Part shown: piece after piece, positions 23,025 to 35,400 of the stretch | How the letters are laid out: each line of letters starts with the position of its first letter | How positions within the stretch are numbered: the stretch's first letter is position 1 | Assembly (NCBI RefSeq): GCF_001659605.2 | Contig: NC_035161.2 | Span: 27,079,691 to 27,143,690 of the forward strand | From: Manihot esculenta | Lineage: Eukaryota > Streptophyta > Magnoliopsida > Malpighiales > Euphorbiaceae | DNA: 64,000 nt | Direction of reading: 5' to 3' | Notes under the pieces: generated by a model | The model's database searches: none | What the model saw: only the letters and a program-made list of their open reading frames with translations | What the model was told of the DNA's origin: nothing | Program-made: the position numbers and the translations under genes

Positions 23025-24091
23025 AATGGATTTCTATGTTGGAGATACATCACATAATGGTGCTGAAAATTCATCATCGTCTTCTTCAGATATTGATGAC
23101 TATATTTTCAGATGATAATGATTTTGTAGTGCAAACACAAGCAGTTCATCAACAATTTCTTAGAAATAAGATGGTTTTGCAGCAAATACAAGATCAACAT
23201 CGAGTTTCCAGAGGTGGCTCTGTTCTGGGTCATGTAGTAATCAATCGAGATCGTGAAGCGGCTGATCGTAATTTATTTCTGGATTATTTTTCAGATAATC
23301 CACGTTTCAATGATGTAATGTTTCGTCGACGATATAGAATGTCTCGAAATTTATTTCTTCGTATTGTCGATGCAATAAAAGCGCATGATACGTACTTTGA
23401 ACAACAGAGAGATGCAGTAGGTAAAATTGGATTATCTACTCTTCAAAAAATTACAGCTGTGTTTCGAATGTTAGCGTATGGTTTGCCGGCGGATGCTACA
23501 GACGAATATGTGAAAATTGGGGAGTCCACTGCAATTGAAAGTCTAAAGAGATTTTGTCGAGCCACCGTTGAGGTATTTGGTGAGCAGTATCTGAGATCAC
23601 CAACTGCCGAGGATGTTGCAAGGCTTCTTTATATTGGTGAGCAACGTGGCTTTCCTGGAATGTTAGGTAGTCTCGATTGCATGCATTGGAAATGGAAAAA
23701 TTGTCCTACTGCATGGGCTGGCCAATATACAAGTCGTAGTGGATCGCCAACAATTATTTTAGAAGCTGTAGCTGATTATGACCTTTGGATATGGCATGCA
23801 TATTTTGGAATGTCTGGCTCTAATAACGATATTAATGTTTTGGAGTCATCGCATTTATTTTCCGACCTTGCTAAAGGTATTGCTCCTCCCGCTCATTATA
23901 TTATTCAAGGAAACGTATATAATACGGGTTATTATTTAGCTGATGGTATATATCTGAAATGGTCAACTATTGTGCAAACTATTCGTGAACCACAAACAAG
24001 GAAGAATAAGTATTTTGCAATGAAACAAGAATCATGTTGAAAAGATGTTGAACGTGCTTTTGGAGTGTTACAGTCACGTTTTGCAATAGTT
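23025..24091 (+). pseudogene. PIF/Harbinger transposase (DDE_Tnp_4), N-terminal part
   Basis: Catalyses element excision and insertion in the family. The natural start is probably 23025 (MDFYVGDTSHNGAENSSSS). A one-base frameshift near 23115 breaks it. The long open frame beginning in the 137-bp array at 22865 is an accident of the repeat. The body contains FRRRYRMSRNLFLRIVDAI, the first catalytic Asp in GSLDCMHWKWKNCPTAW and the second Asp in GMSGSNNDINVL. A TGA at 24038-24040 stands where Arg (CGA) is usual, just before KDVERAFGVLQSRFAIV with the catalytic Glu. The frame is cut after Val at 24091 by gypsy sequence and resumes at 26107. Confidence 0.92.
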
Positions 24092-26106
24092 GTGCATTTA
24101 CACTGAATTAATGATACTTGGCCCTGGTAAACGTAATAGGAGTCGATGTTAGTTTAAGGGTATGGCATGCCATATAAACATACAGAGTTCGCCAACAAAT
24201 ATAAATATATATATATTTGAGGTTACATATTAGGTACCTCAAAAGCATGGTCACAGAGCCCTGCTATCACAGTTTCGGCCTCTGAGCCTACCGTTATAAC
24301 TCCTTATCTACCTAGTCGATCCTACTATGTGTTTATAAGGGCTGAGAACTTAATTAAGACTGATACTCGATTTTGAGAACTTATCACTGAATGTTAACAT
24401 GTCTGCATCTATTACATGCACTAAGCTATGGTGATTTGCTATTGATAGAAAATGTGCAATAAAGGAAAAAAAAGATGTTTTTATCGAATATGAAGAAAAT
24501 TCTTATCATGCACAAGTATACATATGGCACTCATATTTTATACTTAGAAGTTGACAAGTATGCTTTGTATCATATTAACAACATTTGACTCACTTGTAAT
24601 TGTTTACCTGATTATCTATATACGTTAACTTGTTTGCTCTATTTTGTTATTTGTTTGCTATCACCCACTGAGCATTAGCTCAGCGTGTTGGTTTTTACCT
24701 CACGCAAGTTGTTGATAAAGTAGGCACGCGAAGTTCATCAGAGGTCTACATCAGATATCAAGGCCATTATCATAGCTGGTTGTTTTGAGTCTCTGAGTCA
24801 TAGTACAGTTATATTTTGGCATGTACATATTAAATAGAGTGAGTTATGAATGTTATGTAAATCAAAGAATAGTAAGATGTCAAATATCAGTTGATAATTT
24901 TTCATGTATTTTTCATATGTGCTACAGGTTGAAATATTGATGTAACAGATGAGACTTTGCTAAATTTTTGGTTTAAAATCTCACATTTATTTTAATCACT
25001 TGATGAAATTTACATGCATTACCTAAAAACTTGGTATTTACAGATAAAAGAAATTATTTAGACTGGATATATCTAAAAAGGCATAGTTTGTGACATTCCT
25101 TACTCTGTCTACACTTTGATAGGGTAAAGGGTGTTACAATTAGTGGTATCAGAGCAAAGGTTTAGGCGATTCTAGATCATAGTATGTATATGTATATGTG
25201 TCATATATGTACATGCCAAAATGAGTTACAACTATGATATGGTTCTGATGTAAATCTCTTCTTTGTGTCTTTAGGTCTGATAGAAGATGTCATCTGAGTC
25301 ACAGAGAGAGATAGATGAAGAGGTAGAGACTCATGCTCCCTCTGAGGTAGCTGCACCTGCTGCTGCTCCTCCACCTGCTGCTACTGGCGGACCAGGGCAT
25401 GATGCATTGTTTCAGCAAATAGCTGAGTTGCTTAAGAGGGTTACACAAAATGTACCAGAGGTACCACCACCACCACCTGTAGCAGTCCAAGTTCCCCCAC
25501 CTGTTGTAGCCCAGGCACAATCTAGGTCTCCAATAGAAAAACTCAGGAAGTATGGTGCTACAGATTTTAGAGGTAAAAAGAAAGATGATCCTTCAGCTAC
25601 AGAATTCTGGTTAGAAAGTACAGAAAGGGTTTTACAGCAGCTACAGTATTCACCAGTGGAGAGTTTAATGTGTGCAGTATCATTACTAAAAGATGAAGCC
25701 TATAGATGATGGACAACATTAATACAGACAGTTCGACCAGAACGGCAGACTTGGGAATACTTTTTGACAGAGTTTAAGAAGAAATATGTTGGGGCCTTAT
25801 ATATGGAGGAAAAAAGGAGGGAGTTCTTATACCTCAGACAGGGCAGGCTTACAGTAACTGAGTATGAGCGAGAATTTGTTAGACTTAGTAAGTATGCCAC
25901 ATAGATAGTTCCTACAGAGGAAGAAAGATGTAAACGCTTTGAGCAAGGATTACATACTGATATCAGAATGTACCTCACAGCTATGCATATCAGGGAACTG
26001 TCAGTTTTAGTGGAGACGGCCCACAACCTAGAGCGAATTAAAGAAGAAGAGCAAAGTAGAAAGCAGAAAGGGCAACAGAAGAGGGGCCATAGTCAGTATC
26101 AGGGAA
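24092..26106 (+). mobile_element. Ty3-gypsy fragment: partial LTR, primer site and gag, no pol
   Basis: The LTR portion ends GGGTGTTACA at 25138 and is followed by the Met-tRNA primer site TGGTATCAGAGC at 25144-25155. Gag follows. The LTR start, expected to be TGTAACACC-like, is missing on the left. Everything after gag, including pol and the 3' LTR, is missing on the right. The fragment sits between two adjoining codons of the Harbinger transposase. I see no target-site duplication. Confidence 0.85.
25287..26105 (+). pseudogene. Ty3-gypsy gag remnant
   Basis: Starts MSSESQREIDEEVETHAPSE, then a Pro/Ala-rich stretch, then the retrotransposon gag domain with FRGKKKDDPSATEFWLEST, WEYFLTEFKKKYVGALYMEE and RQGRLTVTEYEREFVRL. 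In-frame stops occur after DEAYR (about 25707) and after SKYAT (about 25903). The frame ends abruptly before the zinc knuckle at the junction with the transposase. Confidence 0.88.
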
Positions 26107-26397
26107 GGGCCATCACGTTTTTGGAAAAAAGACGTGTTGCATGATATTTTAACTACATGTATTATCATGCATAATATGATAATCGAGGATGAACGTGACC
26201 TTAGTGCACCTATTGAAGAGGGTAAAGAATTTTCAGCTCCAACTGTTGAAATGGCTGTCGATGAAACTACTCGATTTCAACAATTTTTAGCTCGACACAA
26301 AAAAATTAAGGATAAAGATGCTCATTTTGCATTTCGTAATGCATTAATAGAGCATTTGTGGGAGCAATATACAAATTCAAATGATCATATAAATTAG
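26107..26397 (+). pseudogene. PIF/Harbinger transposase, C-terminal part
   Basis: Continues the transposase after the gypsy insertion: GPSRFWKKDVLHDILTTCII, then MHNMIIEDERDL, then a C-terminal tail ending at a TAG (26395-26397). The phase agrees with the upstream part once the insertion is removed, with at most one codon missing. It is 97 codons including the stop. Confidence 0.88.
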
Positions 26398-26836
26398 CTT
26401 GTAATTTTTTATTGATAATTTAATATGTATGAGTTTATTTTATTTTTAATTTGCTAATTAATGTTTAATTAATGTATGTTTATAATTAATGTTTAAGTAA
26501 TGTTTTTTTATAATTATTATTTAATTAATATATTTTTATAATTAATATTTTTTTATTTATTTATAAAATAATTAAATATTTAAATATTGGATGGAAATAT
26601 AAAATATATAAATATTTAGAGTGAATATATAAAATTATATAAATTTTTTTGAGTGATATATATAAATAAAATTAAAGTAAAATAAATAATATAATATTAA
26701 AGAGAGAAGAATATAAATAGAATATTCTTTTTGGTGTTAAAATTGGTGCAAAAGGGTTTGAGATAATATTGCACTATTTTAATGCAAAGCACTAAAATGG
26801 TGCAAAAAATGGTGCACAGCATTGGAGATGGCCTAA

Positions 26837-29437
26837 CGAAAATAAAATTATTAGATAAATTTGAATATTTACGTGAATTAATATTTATATTTAATATTTT
26901 AAATTTTGAATGATAAAATTATTTTTTTTTAATTTTCTCATAGTTATAGTTGGGAGAACTAATTAAATTTAGAAAAATTCATGATAAATTACAATATAAT
27001 CCTAAAATTTTAAATACTTAAATATATATATTTTTATTACATCAGTATCATTTTTTATTAATTTAATCATTTGCTTCCTATTTTTAATTTTATATAATAT
27101 CATGATTATTAATAAAAATTTAAAATATATAAAAAAATTTTACAATTTAAAATATATAATATTTTATTTTATTTAGAATATTATTAATAGAAAGTAGAAT
27201 TTTTTAAATATAAAAATATATATTTAATTTATAATTTATAATATTAAATATAAGTATTTAATAAAACATTTTAATATATATTATTTATATGTGATATTTT
27301 ATATAATATAAATTTATTTATAATAAATATTTATAATATATTTAATTTTAATATAAAATTTAATTAAATAATTATATATTTTATTAATAATATAAAATTT
27401 CAAAAACTATATTATAATTTATTATTAATTTTTTTAAATTTAATTTAATTTTTTTTTACTATACCTGTAATAAATTGAAAATTTTTAATTTTATTATTTA
27501 AAATTTAGAGCCGCAGATATAAATATAAATTAGTGTAAATATTTAGATTTTTTTTATTCATATAAATAAAATAACAAGTACTGAAAGGCGAGGTCGTCTC
27601 CAATGAGACTAGACCTTCTTCAAGGATATAGTGATTGGAATGAACTATAACTTAGAAAGAAGACTGAGGTTTTGAACTTAAAACGGAGAGAAGGCATGTG
27701 TATTTTAGCATAGTGGCGTTAAAAGAAGAAAGAAGGGATAAGTTAAGAGAGCATGCGAAATTTATGGAAGAGTTTAATAGCTGAAAAATGCGTCTTACGA
27801 TAATAGAGCTAGTTCTGATTAAGGAGGCGGAGAAGTTTAAGGAGATTGATATCTAGAGTTTGATATTAGGACGGAAGAGTTCCGTAAGAAAATGCAAAGT
27901 GCCTTTGACTCGATCATTAAGAAATTAAAGAGTGAGACAAAGTCATTAAAATTTGGTTTATTGTGTATTTAAACACTATTTGTTTCTCGAAAAATATTTT
28001 TTATATTTTTTAATATTTGAAACTTTCAGAAAATATTATCAAGAAAATATTTTTTTAATTAAAAAAAAATCATTTTAAATAAGATGGTTTTTTTAAATGA
28101 TAAGGTGATTTTTTTTAAAAAAAGTCATTTTTCATAATTTAAAATTTTTATTAAGATTTTTATATATAAATTTATTAATAAATTTTATTTTTTAAATTAA
28201 AATTAAATAATAAAAAATAAATTATCTTATTTTAAAAATAATTTTTTAAAATTTTTTTATACAAAATATTTTTTCAAATATAAATTATTTTTCGTAAACA
28301 AAATGAATACTGCAATATTATTTTATAAGCACTCGTAAAAAATTCTAGCAGGAGGGATCACTTTTCTCTCACTTATGCACTTATGTTTCCTTACTCTTTA
28401 TTTGGATCCTTAATTATGTAATGGAATTGAGGAAAAATTAAAGAGGAGAAATAAAGAAAGGAAATCAAATTTATTTTTCATTGTTTGGATGTAGAGGAGA
28501 GAAATAAAAATTTCTCTCCCAATGAAATTACTTCATTGCATGAGTTTTGATTTTCTTTTTGCATATGACATAAATGGTATACAAGTAATTTTAGCATTAA
28601 TGGTATATAATGATTTCTGTTTCTCTCCATTATCAAACTTCTCCTTCTTTTACTTCCTTTCTTCTCTTTTCTCTCCTCTAATTTTGTTCAAACAAAAAAA
28701 ATGTAGAAATTGATTTTTTTTTTCTCCTTTCCAATTCCCTCAATCCACACAAAGGATAACACGAATACCTCAAGTGTCAAACAAATTATTCACCGTATTT
28801 CATGCACATACATCTTTTTCAATGAAAATAGTTTATAATTTCTCAATTTTTTGTGTGCATATAATACATATATATATATACTAAGGAGGATGAAGAACAT
28901 AATATTCCAAATAATGGTTTTATTTACAAAAACTCCGAAACCGTGCTATACCAGAATGCTAAACATCCTTCTAAAATTTTCCGTTGATATACAAATGCAA
29001 GAAGCATTCAATAATACAGAAGAAACATCTCTCACTATACACACTTCATAAATCAAGGGAGAAAGAGGCCAAAAACAAAATTAATAATTTCCAGCAGCTT
29101 CTGGAAAAATATTATTACATACATCGCATATGGTCAGCCTTTCAGGTGCTTGCAAATTTCTTGGCCGATTAGGGGCTGGTTCGAGGAAACCAATCTGATG
29201 AGGCGCTCTTCTGTACAATAATCCCCAAGCTCGTGACTAGATTAGTTCGAGAAACCAATCTGATGAGACTCTATTCTGCAGAATAATCCCCAAGCTCGCG
29301 ACTAGATTAGTTGGAGAAAACCAATCTGATGAGACTATATTCTGCAGAATAATCTCCAAGCTCATGACATATTTACGATCTTTCTCCTCCTATAGGACAG
29401 CCGGTAATACTTATAAATGAAAAGCTGTCTCCATGGA
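26837..29437. other. AT-rich intergenic DNA and CCS52A 3' flank
   Basis: No gene seen. Bases 26840-27540 and 27960-28330 are extremely AT-rich. A less AT-rich patch at 27580-27960 has no frame I recognise. The last few hundred bases before 29437 are the probable 3' untranslated region of the minus-strand CCS52A gene. Confidence 0.45.
29178..29375. repeat. Three 66-bp tandem repeats downstream of CCS52A
   Basis: Units begin at about 29178, 29244 and 29309 and share AAACCAATCTGATGAG and AATAATCCCCAAGCTCG with few changes. They lie 60-260 bases past the CCS52A stop codon and may be inside its 3' untranslated region. Confidence 0.85.
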
Positions 29438-32400
29438 TTACCGGATTGTAGTTCTCCCTAGAGATGATGCTCCAATTTCACTTTCAGTGTTCTGCAGTAA
29501 TAATCAATCCATCCACGAGTTATTCTTCTATAAGGTTAGAGAAAACAATGCAAACTGATACATAATTGGTCCCCCAATATGTTCGTACAACAGTATCAGA
29601 CTATCAGTAACCCAAGAATGTGATTTTCCAAGTATGTAATAAGAACCATGTCTACTTCCGACATAATCCTGTCTATGAAGTAGTAAGCTCGCGTAATTAG
29701 TATGGCACTAGCAAACAAATGTATAGAACACTTCAAATTTCATTTATTGGTGAAAAACCCACCATTGTTCTTTAACAAAGTTTTATGGACATGAACTAAA
29801 AGTATAATTTTGTGTACCAGAGAAACTCTACCAAAAGAGAGAATTGCGTGGGTTATCATGTAACAAATATCACACCATATTAGACTATAAAAAATGGAAG
29901 TAAAACATTAGGGTGGGTCTGAATTAGTGATATTGTATAATAAAATGAAGAATTTACCTGAGATTTAGGGGAAGGGAACACATTCCAAAACCTTAGAGTT
30001 TCATCCCCTGCTCCCGTGACAATAGTCTGATACATAAATAGTTGTTATGTAGCTTACAGAAGAAGATGCTATAACATAAATTAGATACAGAGGAAAATTG
30101 CTTATTTATTAGGAAAAAGAATAACTACTATTATCAATGGATGATGAACTACCTGTCCATCAGGTGAGATGGCAAGATAAAGAACTCTGTATGTATGACC
30201 CGTGAGAGTTGCCAACTGCAAATGCAGAATAAATATTAAGAAAAATTTGACGAGTGTTTTTTTGGGGAAAATTTGACAAGAGAATTCTGAATTTGAGTAA
30301 ATACAAGAAGTTTCAGACCTTTGACATGGTGGGGTATCTCCATACTATTATTTGGTTTTGAGAGTACCCATGTGTGCTGACCAACTCATTGACATTCTTA
30401 GACCACACGAGGTTGCAAACCTGCCACATTAAAAGATGGTAATCATTAAACCTAAGCATTGGGGCAAATAAACGGAGATGCCAGCTAATTTGGAAAGCCA
30501 ATGTCTCATATGCATGGAACCTTCTTTTCTTGCTATGCATCTATTACTTCACCAAAAAGGCATATTCAGAATGTGGAAATGAACCATCATTAGTCCTAAT
30601 CAAGCATAAACGCAATATATATATTTGACTCCCAAAAATATGTCATGGATCTCAAGGAAATATGTTTCATTTTATGGACTATGCAAAATAAGCTCTCAAA
30701 TATGTACTGTGGTCCTCAGATGGTGTAGCTAAAGTATAACATCGGCCCCCTTATCTTTTCTATACTTCTTTTCTGTTGGAGGTAAAATTGGACACATGGC
30801 TTTAAATTGCAGTTGTGTCCATATTTGTGGTCGCGGTCGCAGGTAAGGGTAATAGGCCTATAATGACTATAACTAACAATCTATAGCTACGCAAATTTTT
30901 CAAAAAAGTATGCAAAAATCATAAAATGAAGAGATGTTTAATAATACAAGTACAACTAAGATACATAACCAAATAATGAGCTAAATGCATCAAATGAAAG
31001 ACATTACATCCATCATTGTTAGGCATCATTATCAATAATCAATTTAAAGCTAAAATAACAGATAGTAAAGAATAATTCTTCATACTATAAGTTTAATAAA
31101 AGAAAAAACTAGATATCAAAAATAATTTTTTTCAACAAATAAGTACAAAAACAACAATCTTTTGTAAGACACAGGCCTGTAGAACTAGAAACAATCTTAG
31201 CTCAAAAGACAAGTAGTGAAAATTTTGTAGATAGATAGCTAACTTATATGCAAATATGAGAGAGAAATGAGACATAACAGTTTAAAACTCCCTAAACTAG
31301 AGAAAATAAAAGAGGAAGAGTTGTTGTTTCCATCTCACTTAAAAAAAGGTGAGATAAAGGATCGAACTGTTAATGGTAAATAATGGCCATTACTGTTAAA
31401 GTAACAGGCATAATGGCCGATACAAGAACAAAGTTTCCTCTGCCTTTAAATAATGAGTGTAACGGTAATGGGAAGGCAAAAAACCTATAAATATGGCCAT
31501 TATGTTGCTTATTTAAAACCATGATTGGACATGAAACTCCTAGTTGTGGGTTCCTTTCATGTGGTTTCTTGAAGTCTGGTGTTTGTCTCATGTAAATGGT
31601 TCAAGTGCATCTCTTAATACATCTTACAATAATTTTCAGTTCTCTTGGAACAAAACTCAATTAGTGAGATTGCATGGAAGAAAACTTGTTGAACTAGTGA
31701 CGTAGAACTAGAAAGAACAAAGGGAATCAAGGAACAAAATTTTAAGGGAAAGAGAACTAATTCTCAATTATATTGTTACTCAAATAATTATCAACCCAAA
31801 GTCTCAAGCTACTGACAATAGAAAATTAGTCCTATTTATAGAGGTTACAAACCTAGTCAAATTAGAACCAGGAAACCCAAATTCAAGTCTAATTAGGAGC
31901 ATTAAATAAGATAAACTGGGAAATAATAATAATCAAACCTAATAATAAACTTCCTAAACAACTCAACTTTAAGTTTCCTAAAACCAAATTCCTAATTGTA
32001 TTAGGTTCTTCATCTTCCCATACTACATTAACTAGTCTCAAAATTGTTGCAAGCAGCTTCATGCATTTGCTTGCACAATTGGATAAAAAATAAAAGAACA
32101 AGAAAAATGAAACACAATTATTTGTAATGTTTCCCTAGTGTTGTATATATTGTATCCAAAAAGGCATAGAAGATATAAGGCAAAGGCCTCTTGTAGCCTT
32201 TTAACTATTGGCCAATAGTTCACATTAGTCTCTAAACAATTTGTAGTCAAATAGTCCCTTCAAACTTCAAACTTCAAACTTGATCTAATGAATAAAAAAT
32301 TAACAGTGTTGACTAATGTTGTTGTAAAAATTTGTAAAGTTACTGAAACACAAAAAGAAACATGCATAATTAAAGAAAATAGGGTAAATTACACTTTAAT

Positions 32401-35400
32401 ACTTGAGTTTTAATATAATTAATGAATTAGTTCATTTATTTTTAAAACCAAACACTTAAATCCCAGTATATTAATTCCGTCCAAAAAATAGTCATTCCGT
32501 CCATTTTTTTAGAGAAGTTGCTGTTATATAAGGTGGAAAAGTCTTTATTGCCCCTAATTAGTTTTAAGATGTTAAAGAAATATAATTTACATCATATGAT
32601 CAAATTCAACAAATTGTTAACACTCTAATCCCTCAATTATCATTTGATAAAAACTTTAGTTCTTAAAACCCTTTTCCTCTTAGCATCACCAATTGTTTTT
32701 GTTCTTGTCTACAAGGCTTTTTTGAACCTATTTGACAGCCTATTTTTTGTCTATTCAGTAAAATGCTTGCTAGCGGAGCGGAAGGGAACCAACCATCAGC
32801 ATTTGATGCACAGAAATTTAACATCTTCTGATGTCTTGCAATCATTTATTCATGCACTTGTTATGGCAAAACTTATGGAAGAAAATAACATGCCCTCGAA
32901 CTGCTTCCTCTAATAATTCTTAATTTCATTGTTGATTCTTCTTGGTAAGGGCTATGGGTACTAGAAGTTGCAAACTCCCTCCCTCTCTACCTCTGACACA
33001 GCCACCCACCATCAGCACTACCAAATCGAACCCCCATATCTCAATGCAATAGAATCAAGAGTGATTCTAAATTGGAACCAACAGCCATCACACAATTTTT
33101 AGGCAAATACTCTCTTTTCACTGCCCACAAAACTCAATTTTCTGCAACAGTAAAAGGATAATCACTTGTCTCAATAGAAGCTGATCTAGTCCTTCTCACT
33201 TGCAACAGTTTACTCACCAAGAAGATTTGTGGGAGATTGAGAGAGCTTGAGCAGGATGGTATTGGGGTCCAGAAAAGTGTTTACAACCATCAGTGGTTAA
33301 GATTTTGATGCAAGAAAACACTATCCCAAGCTCGTATTCACTCTTCTACTTTGGGACTCTCCTACTCGATCTCCATTGATCTTGTTGCATTAAGAAAGGT
33401 GTCATGGGAAGGGGCCATGGAGGCATATGAGAAGTAGGTTCAAGGGGAGGTTGCTTGAGGTGGGCATGGGGCTCTAGAACTTCACCTTGATTATGCTCAG
33501 ATTTTTTTTTTTCCCAATTGGTGGGAAGTTGAAGGGATTGGATTTGAAGAGTTTAATGGTGAACAATGAATTTGTGCAGCAAAGAAGGAATTCAGATCAG
33601 AAATGATGAGGGTGTTATTGGAATTCAAATTTATTCTCTCTCCTTTTGCTATTGACCTAACTGATTTGTTACTAGAAGGACCTTTGATTTCGACGGTAAT
33701 AAAACTTAGGAATTTAAGTATTCGGTTTTAAAAATAGAGAGACCAATCCATTAGTTACGCTAAATCTCAGTGACCAATGCATAACTTCCCCAAGAAAATA
33801 ATATGCATTAATTGATTAATTTGTTATAGGTTTCAGGTATATAATAAGAAGCAAGAATAGGGTGTGCCTAAACGAAGAAAACCTTCAACATGTTTAGTTG
33901 TTTCAGAGATGAGAGGGAGGCCAAAGTAGAAGTTTGGTTAGAGTTCCTTGCAAGTAGTTGGGAACAGAGAATTGGTTGCTGCAAGTATAATTTCTGATTA
34001 TCCACTTGTTCCGACTCTGGCTCTACCTTAGCATCCTTAGCTGCCTGAAAGGGCCTAGTGTTCTCTACAGGGGGATGGGTGTCTATTCCCTTCAACTTTC
34101 ATTACTTTCTTTTTTTTTATATACACAATATTAATTTCCCGGCATGTCCAATGGAAGATTGTTGAAACATGACTATGATTATGTAGACTTTCTTTTGGGG
34201 TTCTATTTTCCTTAACCTGAATAGCAAAGAACAAGAAGAAGAAAAAGGAGGAGAAAAAACATTTTTTGTTAATTTAATTTTTTAACTTTAAATGAATGAA
34301 AATTTTAAAATAATTGTACATTATTGTCATAGCTATTTAATGGTAAAGTTATGATTTGAACTTAATTGAATTAAACTTAAGTCATAGAGAGTTTATTTGA
34401 TTATTTTAAGAATTGAAGGGTCCATTAACTCCAGATTTTGTTTTAGACGCTAATATGACTATTGGTCAATAGTTAGTTTCAGAAGAGGCCTTTTACTGAA
34501 ATAAAGTAAGAATCTGTACTTCACCTGACTGCCAGTGTCCATGCAGCTGAGATGGGAGTTAGTTGTTGTATTCCAGAACCTTATACACCGATCAGCAGTC
34601 CCACCTCCAGATGCTAGAAGTCCATGAAGATGAGGCGACCAAGCAATTGCTTTTACAGCCGCAGTATGCTCACAGTATTTTAGCACAGGTTGAGTTGAAT
34701 GTTGATTCCAAACAAAGAGCTGGAATATGGATGATCAAATTTTAGTTGTTGAGCCACAAAAAAAAAAAAAGGAGAATTCTTTGCTGTATCTCAACAATGA
34801 AGGAAAAAAAATAAATTTTCAGTAATATTGGCATTGAGCTATATATGAAAAAAAAGGAAATTTTAGAATATAATCATTGTCTGAATGTATGTACAATGGC
34901 TGTATTGTGGCCATTTATCATCGTGAATCTTACACCTGTCTCACCATAATCAATAACCAAGGTATATTTTTTGCATATACAATAGATGTAGTCGAACAAA
35001 TTCTCATGAAAAAGGTGCAATTACTTACTCTATTATCATTCCCGCCAGATGCCAACTCACGGTTATCGTACGACCACTTCAATCCACAGACCTTGACCAC
35101 AATCAGTTATTATTAGGCCAACAAGAATAATTAAATTCAATGTGCCAAATGAAAGGTAGTAGATACAGTTTAATAACAAAGAACAAAAATTGGTAGAATA
35201 AAATCAACAAAGAAGCATGAAAAGTAAGGATTCCAAGAAAAAAGTAAAATTAATTGGCAAGAAGTTTCAAGCCAAAGATGTTAGAAGTCCAACCTCTGAC
35301 TTGTGTCCAGAGAGTTTGCTAACAAAGTCCTCCTGAGCACGTATATCTCGTTGAAGAATACTCTTATCCCGGCTACCAGAAGACAACACTGATGAACACC

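Larger units (their letters stand above)
20281..26833. mobile_element. PIF/Harbinger DNA transposon with nested gypsy fragment
   Basis: The ends are GGCCATCTCCAACGCTG (20281) and its inverted counterpart ending CATTGGAGATGGCC (26833). Both are flanked by TAA (20278-20280 and 26834-26836), the 3-bp target duplication expected for this superfamily. Inside are the two diagnostic genes in divergent orientation: a Myb/SANT-like ORF1 (minus, 20754-21758) and a DDE transposase (plus, from about 23025). Between their starts is an array of eight 137-bp repeats. The transposase is split by about 2 kb of Ty3-gypsy sequence. Confidence 0.93.

Noticed and set aside
25144..25155. tRNA-like sequence
   Set aside because: TGGTATCAGAGC here, and TGATATCAGAGCC at 57280, are retrotransposon primer binding sites complementary to Met-tRNA, not tRNA genes.
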